Notes under the pieces: model-generated
The model's database searches: none
Told to the model about the DNA's origin: nothing
Seen by the model: the letters and a program-made list of their open reading frames with translations, nothing else
In this document: positions 1 to 5,462 of the stretch, piece by piece
Layout: every line of letters starts with the position of its first letter
How positions within the stretch are numbered: position 1 is the first letter of the stretch
From: Pseudomonadota bacterium
GTDB taxonomy: Bacteria; Pseudomonadota; Alphaproteobacteria; Rhizobiales; Methyloligellaceae
Length of the DNA: 7,853 nucleotides
Direction: 5' to 3'
Assembly (NCBI GenBank): GCA_022567275.1
Contig: JADFHH010000066.1
Span: 1 to 7,853, forward strand
Program-made: the position numbers and the translations under genes

Positions 1-112
1 GGTTTAGACCGGTTAGTGCCGGTCCTTACAAATAGTGGCATTGGTATCTAAGCGGCTGATTCCAAACGGTTTCGGAATATTGCGGACAACAGAGAAAACA
101 CCCTATCGAGTT
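1..112. other. Probable terminal segment of an integrated element left of the tRNA-Met scar
   Basis: No gene is supported here. The segment stops exactly where tRNA-Met homology begins, so it is read as the inner end of an element integrated into a tRNA gene, the bulk lying off the left edge. Visible structure: CCGGT occurs twice in direct orientation near the start (9-13 and 19-23), and ATTCC at 59-63 faces GGAAT at 74-78, a short dyad of the kind a recombinase arm could bind. An ORF reading across the tRNA fragment (from 35) ends in the VRVPPP-type string typical of translated tRNA 3' ends and is not a gene. That it belongs to an element is inference. Confidence 0.4.
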
Positions 113-157
113 ATCATAATCCGCGTGTCGGGGGTTCGAGTCCCTCCTCCGCTACCA
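113..157 (+). pseudogene. 3' half of a tRNA-Met(CAT) gene, likely attachment-site remnant
   Basis: The sequence folds as the 3' half of a tRNA. Anticodon CAT is at 115-117, followed by AA, then the 3' anticodon strand TCCGC (120-124) and a five-base variable loop GTGTC (125-129). The T stem GGGGG/CCCTC (130-134 and 142-146) encloses loop TTCGAGT. The acceptor strand is CTCCGCT (147-153), then A and an encoded CCA at 155-157. The preceding bases (108-112, GAGTT) cannot pair with TCCGC and no D arm or 5' acceptor strand is present, so the gene is not functional here. Homology starting inside the anticodon loop and running to the 3' end is the classic footprint of tyrosine integrases that cross over in the anticodon loop. 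The intact tRNA would lie left of the window. Elongator Met is favoured over Ile2(CAT) from the TCATAATCC context. Confidence 0.8.
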
Positions 158-216
158 TGCGTCCCCCACTATTATGGGTGTTCGGGGGAATATTTGCACC
201 CATCAGGCTGGCGGGT

Positions 217-284
217 TTGCCGCCGGTCCCTTCGTAATTCGATTGCGCGGCCGCGTGATCGAATTACGACAGAACCGGCGATAA
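217..284. repeat. Large near-perfect hairpin (long inverted repeat)
   Basis: The inverted repeat is centred between bases 250 and 251. The inner arms are 232-250 and 251-269. All pairs are Watson-Crick except two adjacent G/T pairs (244/257 and 245/256), which would still pair in RNA. The core CGCGGCCGCG is itself palindromic. After a 4x4 internal loop (228-231 against 270-273) a second perfect 7-bp stem follows (221-227 CGCCGGT with 274-280 ACCGGCG), then partial pairing out to 217/284. There is no T-run on either side, so it is not a standard intrinsic terminator. It could be a REP-like or mobile palindromic element, a replication or transfer structure of the neighbouring element, or a stable RNA hairpin. 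Confidence 0.8.
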
Positions 285-288
285 TCAA

Positions 289-468
289 ATGTCCTTGCGG
301 CCAGTCGCGGGGGCGGAGGTGACGCAGCCCCGCATCGCAACCTATGTGACGCACTACTTTGAGCCGAAACTGCAATTTGGAAGCGAGAATGCCGTTCAAT
401 CAGACCGGCGCAACAGCATCGCGATGCTCACGCCCAATCACAAAGAAATTGAGGCGATCATAGGCTGA
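289..468 (+). CDS. Possible 59-aa hypothetical protein (doubtful)
   Basis: This ATG-to-TGA reading frame begins 5 bases after the hairpin. The predicted protein is not low-complexity (it contains THYFEPKLQFGSEN) and its third codon positions are mostly G or C, as in the surrounding genes, so it could be a real short gene or the tail of a decayed one. Against it, there is no Shine-Dalgarno sequence before the ATG, I recognise no family, and a competing minus-strand frame overlaps its last third. I do not assign a function. Confidence 0.2.
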   Translation: MSLRPVAGAEVTQPRIATYVTHYFEPKLQFGSENAVQSDRRNSIAMLTPNHKEIEAIIG

Positions 469-577
469 AGTGAGTCGCTCACCCGCATCATTGGTAAAAT
501 GAAAACGCCAGGGGACCACCTTACCACCGGTTTTAGCATTCCGGCAGACGCTCGTCCCGCCTAAACCGGAACCCGCC

Positions 578-2647
578 TTAATCGAGAAAATCATCCACGC
601 TCTTGCCGGTCTCGCGCGCCTTTTCTTCCGCCGCCAGATAATCGTCCGTGGTGCGCACCTTGGGCCGCTGTCCTTTGGCAAAGGGATCATCGCCGCGCTC
701 CGAGAGGGCCTGTATCCGGCAGTTGTCGCACATTTTGATAAGCTTGGTCGATTCCGCGTCCTTGAACATCCAGTGTTTGCCCTCCAGCTCCCTGGTGACG
801 CGATCGATCGCCGCTTTGGTGCCGAAAGGTTTGCCGCACGAGACGCACTCGAACGGCTCGGCCTCGTTCAGTATCTCCTGCGACAGGGCCGCGGAGGTGA
901 AATTATATTGCGGCTGCAGGGTGATGACACTTTCGGGGCAGGTCGCCACGCACAGCCCGCATTGGACGCAAGCGGCTTCGGTAAAGCGCAATTGCGGAAA
1001 TTCAATATTGTCGGCCAGTGCGTCAACCGGGCAAGAGCCGACGCAGGCCAGGCACAAGGTGCAGCCCTCGATGTCGATGTTCAAACGCCCGTAAGGCGCG
1101 CCTTCGGGAAGCGCCAGCAACTCAATCGGGCGGCCCGATGCTTCATTTAACTTGGCGAGGATCGTGCGGGCGATTTCGCGCTTGCCCCCGGCCGGTGTAA
1201 AGGCTGCCGGTTTGATGCCCTTCACCTTCGGCAAATCGTAAAGCGCCGCTTGCGCCACGTCCGGGTCCTGTTCGACGATGCACCCGATGCGTTGTTCCTC
1301 GCCATAGCCGAGGCCCTCGAGAAAATTATTGGCCAGCGCGATCTGGTCTTCCAGCGCGGGCAGCTCATCGGCCCGCTCTGGCGGGCCGAACACCACCACC
1401 TGGCCAAACCCCGACGCCACCGCGCCGAGCAAAATGTCATGGCCGAGTTGCGTGACGGAGTAGAGCGAGATTGGCAGTACGCTGGCCGGCAAGCCCTTGC
1501 CGAAACGCGCCATCGCCGAGATCAAGCCCGCGCCATGGCTCTCGTCATGGATGAGCAGAATCGGGTTTTTCCCGCCGGCCTGGGCATATGCAGCGCTCAA
1601 AATCTGGATACGCGAGATGAGATCGCCGCGCTCGGGGAACGCATAGCTGACCGCGCCGGTCGGACACGCGGCGCTGCAAGAGCCGCAGCCGCCGCACACG
1701 AGCTTATCGATCTCCACGCCATCGCCCTGCGGCGTAATTGCCGACACGGGGCAAATGTCGAGGCAATTGGTGCAACCGACCTTGCCGCTGCGCGAATGGG
1801 CGCAGATGTCCGGGTTGTAAGAGACATAGAGCGGCTTTTCGAACTCGCCCACAAGGTCGGTAATCTCGAACATGGTCTTGGCGATGCCAGCCGGGTGGTT
1901 CGGGTCGACGTGGAAATAGCCATCGCGGCGTGACGCGGCCGGAAACAGCGCCGTGCCACCCGACATATCGAAGATCATATCGCACTTGGAGCTGGCGCCG
2001 TCGCGCTCCATCAGGAAGACGAGTTCATCCTTTGAGGAGGGGGAGACCGGCGCGTAGCCATCCACGGTAATCTCGAAATGCCCAAGCGTGCCCCGGGCGG
2101 CGGTGATCGCGCCCTTGTAGATCGGCACATTGACGATGTTGGGGGGCAGGATATCACGCGCATCGCTCAGCATCAGCGACACATTGAGCCGGGCCGCGAG
2201 TTGCTCCGCGACATCCATTGCCGCTTGCCCCGCGCCATAGACGAGGCAAACCCCTTGCGACACGATCGGCGTGGTGCCGGCGGGTTTCGATTGATAAGCG
2301 GCCTCGGCCAGAAGGGCGGCGATCTTCGGCAGCGCCTTGCTTTTGGCGTTACTCCATCCCGCCCGTTCACGGATATTGGTGAAGATAATATCCTTGCCGC
2401 CCTTCTCTTGCGCGATCTCGCGAAACAGCGGCGCTTCCTGGGTGCAGGCGACCATCAGGGGGGTATCTTCGTCGAGTGCGCTGGCGAAGGATTCTATCTG
2501 TGTGCGGCACAGATTTGAGAAGACGGTCAGCTCACCATCTCCCTCGCCATCGCCGCCGAGACAGGCTTTGAGCTTGCTGCCATCCAGGGCCATGGTTTTT
2601 TCGCAGTCGCAAACCATGAGCCGCCGGTTTTTCAGTTTGAACGCCAT
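578..2647 (-). CDS. Multi-[4Fe-4S] ferredoxin-type protein, HdrA/MvhD-like
   Basis: This is a 689-aa cytoplasmic protein with no signal peptide or membrane segment. Two paired ferredoxin motifs are seen: residues C282/C292/C295/C299 with C318/C321/C324/C328, and C529/C532/C535/C539 with C560/C563/C566/C570, most followed by Pro, giving up to four [4Fe-4S] clusters. An N-terminal CDC (13-15) and two late CxxC pairs (C601/C604, C640/C643) could hold another metal. Residues about 130-280 contain a nucleotide-binding-like GAGQAAMDVAEQL and a stretch ending in EKPLYVSYNPDICAHSR, resembling HdrA-type proteins. Residues about 364-470 resemble the MvhD/FrhD fold without its cysteines (inference). It probably relays electrons. 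In other alphaproteobacteria this family sits with DUF3305, DUF3306, a TorD-like chaperone and formate dehydrogenase, and here the first two are its divergent neighbours. ATG at 2647 is preferred over an adjacent GTG at 2650. Upstream AAGAAAG is only a weak ribosome site. Confidence 0.85.
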   Translation of the reverse strand: MAFKLKNRRLMVCDCEKTMALDGSKLKACLGGDGEGDGELTVFSNLCRTQIESFASALDEDTPLMVACTQEAPLFREIAQEKGGKDIIFTNIRERAGWSNAKSKALPKIAALLAEAAYQSKPAGTTPIVSQGVCLVYGAGQAAMDVAEQLAARLNVSLMLSDARDILPPNIVNVPIYKGAITAARGTLGHFEITVDGYAPVSPSSKDELVFLMERDGASSKCDMIFDMSGGTALFPAASRRDGYFHVDPNHPAGIAKTMFEITDLVGEFEKPLYVSYNPDICAHSRSGKVGCTNCLDICPVSAITPQGDGVEIDKLVCGGCGSCSAACPTGAVSYAFPERGDLISRIQILSAAYAQAGGKNPILLIHDESHGAGLISAMARFGKGLPASVLPISLYSVTQLGHDILLGAVASGFGQVVVFGPPERADELPALEDQIALANNFLEGLGYGEEQRIGCIVEQDPDVAQAALYDLPKVKGIKPAAFTPAGGKREIARTILAKLNEASGRPIELLALPEGAPYGRLNIDIEGCTLCLACVGSCPVDALADNIEFPQLRFTEAACVQCGLCVATCPESVITLQPQYNFTSAALSQEILNEAEPFECVSCGKPFGTKAAIDRVTRELEGKHWMFKDAESTKLIKMCDNCRIQALSERGDDPFAKGQRPKVRTTDDYLAAEEKARETGKSVDDFLD

Positions 2648-2668
2648 CACCGTGTTACTTTCTTAACG

Positions 2669-2690
2669 CTTTGATTTACAAAGAATATTC
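2669..2690. promoter_or_regulatory. Dyad symmetries in the divergent intergenic region, possible operator
   Basis: The AT-rich gap between the divergent redox genes holds CTTTG-ATTTA-CAAAG (2669-2683), a 5-bp inverted repeat with a 5-base centre. The 8-bp palindrome GAATATTC (2683-2690) abuts it. Their position, 22-43 bases upstream of the leftward start, would suit an operator. The first dyad has one half reminiscent of FNR/FixK sites (TTGAT) but the other half does not match ATCAA, so I do not call an FNR box. Confidence 0.3.
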
Positions 2691-2742
2691 ACCTACTTTA
2701 GAAGCTTTTTTCAAATTGTATGCGCAAGTTGGCAAAGCGTAC

Positions 2743-2748
2743 TATACT
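2743..2748 (+). promoter_or_regulatory. Candidate -10 box (TATACT) for the DUF3305-DUF3306 operon
   Basis: TATACT lies 35 bases upstream of the DUF3305 start. No good -35 element sits at standard spacing: TTGTAT at 2716-2721 is 21 bp away and TTGGCA at 2729-2734 is too close. It is therefore only a candidate, perhaps needing an activator. Confidence 0.3.
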
Positions 2749-2783
2749 TTCCAAGTGTCCGCCACGGGGTTAAACAGGGATCG

Positions 2784-3338
2784 ATGCTTCCAATGACCGC
2801 AACCGTTTCAATTCCACTCGGCGTCGTTATCGCGCGCGAGGATATCGACTCAAAATGGCAGGACCATGTGTGGCGTCCCATCGGCATTCTTCCCGGCGCG
2901 CCGCCGGTCGAGGACTGGAAAGAATTGCAGCGCGGCGAGGGCTGGGTCCATTATCACGCGGCCACCATGCCGCTGGAATTGTACGCCAAGGAGACCGAGG
3001 GCTACAAATACAATCTGGAAATGCGTGAACCTTCTATCTTTATCGTGTTTTCCGGTGAAGAGGACGAAGAGAACGAGCGCCCCGTTAGCGTGCATCTGGT
3101 GACGGCGTCGCCCTATGAAGCGGCGGATTATCTCGATTCCGGCGAACAGCTCGTTGAACCGGTGGCAATGCCGAGCGAGCTGCTGGCACTGGTCAGCGAG
3201 TTTGTCGCCGAGCATCATGTGGAGGAAAAATTCAAGAAGCGGAAGAATTTAAAAGTCAAGCCCGAGGAATATAAATTCGGCCAGGAACCGATCATTGAAG
3301 TGCGCAAGCGCATGAGCCAGGAGAGCGAGCATGAGTGA
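2784..3338 (+). CDS. DUF3305 domain protein
   Basis: This is a 184-aa soluble protein recognised as DUF3305. It has the opening IPLGVVIARE, a W-x-RPIGILPG segment (30-38), GWVHYHAATMPLELY (53-67), a central acidic loop, and the closing F-VAEHHVEEKFKKRKNLK region (140-156). The function of DUF3305 is not established. It typically occurs with DUF3306 and the multi-[4Fe-4S] protein beside formate dehydrogenase genes, so a role in making or feeding that enzyme is inferred. It is read away from the 4Fe-4S gene and overlaps the next gene by 8 bases, indicating translational coupling. AGGGA lies only 3 bases before this ATG; the in-frame ATG at 2793 is an alternative start with 12-base spacing. Confidence 0.85.
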   Translation: MLPMTATVSIPLGVVIAREDIDSKWQDHVWRPIGILPGAPPVEDWKELQRGEGWVHYHAATMPLELYAKETEGYKYNLEMREPSIFIVFSGEEDEENERPVSVHLVTASPYEAADYLDSGEQLVEPVAMPSELLALVSEFVAEHHVEEKFKKRKNLKVKPEEYKFGQEPIIEVRKRMSQESEHE

Positions 3339-4008
3339 GCGCGAAGACGATTTTCTCTCGCGCTGGTCGCGGCGCAAGGCCGAAGCGCGTGGCGACGGAC
3401 TGCACAAGAAGGCCGAGCCCGAGCACAAGCCGGGGCGCATGCGCACCGATGCGCCCGAGCCCAAGCAGGCCGAGCCTGTCGCCGAAGCCGATGCCCCGCT
3501 GGCGCGCGAAGCGGCGCTTCGCGAGGAACAAGCGCCCGCGGCCGCGCAACAAAGCGCCGTGCAGGAGACAGAGCCGGAACAGGACGCCGAGCCTGATAAA
3601 TATGACGATTTCGATTTCGATTCGCTGAACTACAAATCCGACTATACGCAATTCATGAAGCAAGGCGTGCCCGAAGCGGTGCGGCGGCGGGCCTTGCGGA
3701 TGCTGTGGCAGTCCAACCCCATTCTCGCCAACATCGACGGCCTCAACGATTATGACGAGGATTTTACCGACGCGGCGCTGGCGGTGAAGGTGCTCACTTC
3801 CAGCTACAAGCCCGGTCTCGGGTACCTGACCGAGGAAGAGCGGATTGCCAGCTATAGCGAGGAAGCGCGCAAGGTCGGGGAGGAGCCCGCTGAAGACGAT
3901 ATGGACGTGGAGGATATGGACGAGGGTGAGTCCGCCGGCGACACCGAGATCGCGTCCGCTACGCCCGAGGGCGAAGAGGATGGTGAGAATGGCGCATCCA
4001 AGGCCTAG
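3331..4008 (+). CDS. DUF3306 domain protein
   Basis: This 225-aa protein is recognised as DUF3306. It has the N-terminal DDFLSRWSRRKAEAR (6-20), a Pro/Ala/Glu-rich linker (about 28-90), and the conserved core (93-165) with FDFDSLNYKSDYTQF, then GVPEAVRRRALRMLW and NPILANIDGLNDYDEDFTD. The last 45 or so residues are strongly acidic and look disordered. AGGAG sits 7 bases before the ATG. The start overlaps the DUF3305 stop in ATGAGTGA, so the two are probably made together. The family's biochemical role is unknown; by association with DUF3305 and the ferredoxin-type protein it is taken to be an accessory factor for a formate-dehydrogenase-like enzyme. The stop TAG shares the palindrome CTAG (4005-4008) with the stop of the convergent DUF3144 gene. 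Confidence 0.85.
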   Translation: MSEREDDFLSRWSRRKAEARGDGLHKKAEPEHKPGRMRTDAPEPKQAEPVAEADAPLAREAALREEQAPAAAQQSAVQETEPEQDAEPDKYDDFDFDSLNYKSDYTQFMKQGVPEAVRRRALRMLWQSNPILANIDGLNDYDEDFTDAALAVKVLTSSYKPGLGYLTEEERIASYSEEARKVGEEPAEDDMDVEDMDEGESAGDTEIASATPEGEEDGENGASKA

Positions 4009-4343
4009 GACTTGGCCGGTGGTTCGAGCGATTCGTCCGCCAGATGCTGGCGCAGCATTTCCTGGTACTGCGCGACCATATGGCTCACGAATTTTTCGTG
4101 GTCATCGACACCGGAGACGGATTTGGCCACATAGGCGCTGTACCTTGCGGCCGCAAACAGGAAGGCCATATGTAACTGCGTCGCTTTGACCCGGCTGTTT
4201 TCCCGATTGGCGAGATCGATGAATTTGTCCGCGAGTTTCAGAAAAGCCGTCGAATCCAGCTCGCCCTTTTTGCGCGCGGCGCGGCGCTCCTTGCGGCTTT
4301 TCGCGTCCAGGTCCGATTGGTTCAAGGCAGGCTCTCCCGGCAT
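4005..4343 (-). CDS. DUF3144 domain protein
   Basis: This is a 112-aa protein. A very basic N-terminus (KSRKERRAARKKGE, about 15-28) is followed by a helical core (33-100) with FLKLADKFIDLAN, then MAFLFAAARYSAYVA and HMVAQYQEMLRQHL, matching the DUF3144 pattern. No enzymatic residues or signal peptide are visible, and the function is unknown. The start ATG at 4343 is supported by GGAG 4 bases upstream (spacing on the short side). It converges with DUF3306, sharing CTAG at the stop codons, and diverges from the trypsin-like gene with start codons one base apart, so its promoter must lie inside that gene. It is not obviously linked to the redox genes. Confidence 0.75.
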   Translation of the reverse strand: MPGEPALNQSDLDAKSRKERRAARKKGELDSTAFLKLADKFIDLANRENSRVKATQLHMAFLFAAARYSAYVAKSVSGVDDHEKFVSHMVAQYQEMLRQHLADESLEPPAKS

Positions 4344-4344
4344 A

Positions 4345-5457
4345 TTGCTCCAGCGCGGTTATCTTAGCGCTTCTGTCGCGGCCGTGTCACTGTGCGGGAT
4401 CCTTGCCCTTGCATCGCCAGGCGCGGCGCGCACGCCATGCAAGGCGCCACCGCCCGTGTGTGCGGCGCGCGGCGCGGTGTTCGCAATCTCCGCCTTCGAT
4501 CCGGCAGCCAGCGCGGTGCGCATCGCCGCCGATTTGCTGGTGACCAACCGGCACAGCGTCGCCGATCGGCTCAAGGTCAAGATTCATCTCCCCGATGGCG
4601 GTACGCGTGAGGGCCTGGTGCTCCCTACATCCTTCGCCGGCGATCTGATACTCGTGCGCGTCAAACTGCCCGATGGGCCGGTCCTGAAGCCGGGGTTAAA
4701 CGCGCGCGGCGATCTATGGTCGGTTGGCCAGGATATCTCGGCACGGCGCATCAGGGTTTATCCCAAGGGCAGGCTGCTGTTGCCGCCTTTTGCGGGCAAA
4801 CCCTACGCCCGGCTGCACCACACCGCCTATAGCCAGCCGGGCAACAGTGGTGGCGCGCTGGTGAACGAGGCAGGCGAACTCATCGGCGTTACCGCCTCGG
4901 GCGGGGAAGGGCGGTTCGAGGCGGTTCCGGCGGGGCAGATTGCCGATTTGCAGGCGCAAAGCGGCCCGGACCATGCGGAAACAAGCGCCAGACTCGGCAA
5001 GAATGTACGCGAATGTACGCTTGCCCTGGAGAAAGCGCAGCGCCTCACCGGCACCCTGCCGGAGAAATTAGCCGGCACACTAAAGGCCTCCTGCGCGGCC
5101 AGCGAGAACCGGCAGCTGTTCGATCTGGTAGCGCAATTAATGGGCCGTCAACGGCGTTTCGATGCATCGATCGCTTTTTTCGAGCGCGCGCTCGAAAAAG
5201 ATCCCAATGCCATAAATTCACGCCTCGGACTGGTTATCACCTTGCGCTTCGCACGCCGGATAGAACAAGCCAAAGCGCATGTGCGCTGGCTGCTTGATAT
5301 CATACCCGAGGAGCGTTCCATTCACCCGATCGCGCTTGCTGTCGGAAAAACATTAAAAGATCAGGCGCTGATCGACGAGGCGCTGTCCCTCATCGAGAAG
5401 CATGCCCCCAATGAGCTAGAGGCCGCCAGGAGCTTCCTGAAGTCGCCGGCGCGTTAG
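4345..5457 (+). CDS. Exported trypsin-like (S1) serine protease with C-terminal TPR region
   Basis: From the TTG at 4345 the product is 370 aa. Residues 1 to about 29 form a signal peptide (basic MLQRGYL, hydrophobic AVSLCGILALA, then SPGAARTP). The trypsin-like domain shows all three catalytic residues: H70 in TNRHSVAD, D100 in AGDLILVRV, and S168 in QPGNSGGALVNE, as in HtrA/S1C-type enzymes. No PDZ domain is seen. Residues about 258-322 look like a TPR unit (RFDASIAFFERALEKDPNAI), extending helically to the end, and may bind a substrate or partner. Likely periplasmic. The frame is open back to an ATG at 4186, but that extension is antisense to the DUF3144 gene, so I prefer TTG, which leaves a clean signal peptide; the ribosome site (GGCAGG) is weak and distant. 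It converges on the S8 protease. Confidence 0.8.
   Translation: MLQRGYLSASVAAVSLCGILALASPGAARTPCKAPPPVCAARGAVFAISAFDPAASAVRIAADLLVTNRHSVADRLKVKIHLPDGGTREGLVLPTSFAGDLILVRVKLPDGPVLKPGLNARGDLWSVGQDISARRIRVYPKGRLLLPPFAGKPYARLHHTAYSQPGNSGGALVNEAGELIGVTASGGEGRFEAVPAGQIADLQAQSGPDHAETSARLGKNVRECTLALEKAQRLTGTLPEKLAGTLKASCAASENRQLFDLVAQLMGRQRRFDASIAFFERALEKDPNAINSRLGLVITLRFARRIEQAKAHVRWLLDIIPEERSIHPIALAVGKTLKDQALIDEALSLIEKHAPNELEAARSFLKSPAR
5001..5020 (+). repeat. Tandem duplication of a 10-bp unit inside the protease gene
   Basis: GAATGTACGC occurs twice in exact tandem in the linker between the protease domain and the TPR region. The unit is not a multiple of three, so loss or gain of one copy would shift the frame and separate the protease from its TPR tail. 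In the present form the frame is open on both sides. Confidence 0.9.
5159..5199. repeat. Two adjacent perfect palindromes inside the TPR coding region
   Basis: TCGATGCATCGA (5159-5170) is a perfect 12-bp palindrome. Five bases later, 5176-5199 is a perfect 24-bp palindrome: five T, a GC-rich 14-bp core starting CGAGCGC, then five A. They encode part of the TPR helix (FFERALEK). The T-run comes before the stem and the A-run after it, the reverse of an intrinsic terminator on either strand. Confidence 0.85.
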
Positions 5458-5462
5458 GGGCG

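Larger units (their letters stand above)
158..577. other. Gene-poor stretch with a large hairpin and only weak small ORFs
   Basis: This 420-bp interval between the tRNA scar and the ferredoxin-type gene has no recognisable gene. It contains the hairpin at 217-284. It also has two competing small ORFs: one on plus (289-468, 59 aa) and one on minus (400-594, 64 aa, starting inside the end of the ferredoxin gene). They overlap antiparallel at 400-468, so at most one is likely real. I see no terminator with a clear T-run after the leftward ferredoxin gene. Confidence 0.5.

Noticed and set aside
1..157. A group I intron interrupting tRNA-Met in the anticodon loop, with its 3' splice site near 112
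   Set aside because: Bacterial tRNA introns do occur in the anticodon loop, and the 5' half is out of view, but bases 1-112 show no recognisable group I core such as the P7 strand motif. The integration scar explains the data more simply.
1250..1933. A 227-aa plus-strand reading frame opposite the 4Fe-4S gene
   Set aside because: It is a shadow of the GC-rich minus-strand gene, whose cysteine motifs and codon pattern clearly identify the coding strand.
2669..2683. FNR/FixK box in the redox intergenic region
   Set aside because: Only one half-site resembles TTGAT; the other does not match ATCAA at the required spacing.
2729..2748. Sigma-54 promoter (TTGGCA ...)
   Set aside because: The TTGGCA lacks a TTGCA-like -12 element at the fixed spacing.
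4186..4344. N-terminal extension of the trypsin-like protease to the ATG at 4186
   Set aside because: It is fully antisense to the DUF3144 gene and would bury the signal peptide in the middle of the protein.
5176..5199. Bidirectional transcription terminator between the convergent proteases
   Set aside because: The T-run precedes the stem and the A-run follows it on both strands, the opposite of an intrinsic terminator, and it lies well inside the trypsin-like gene.
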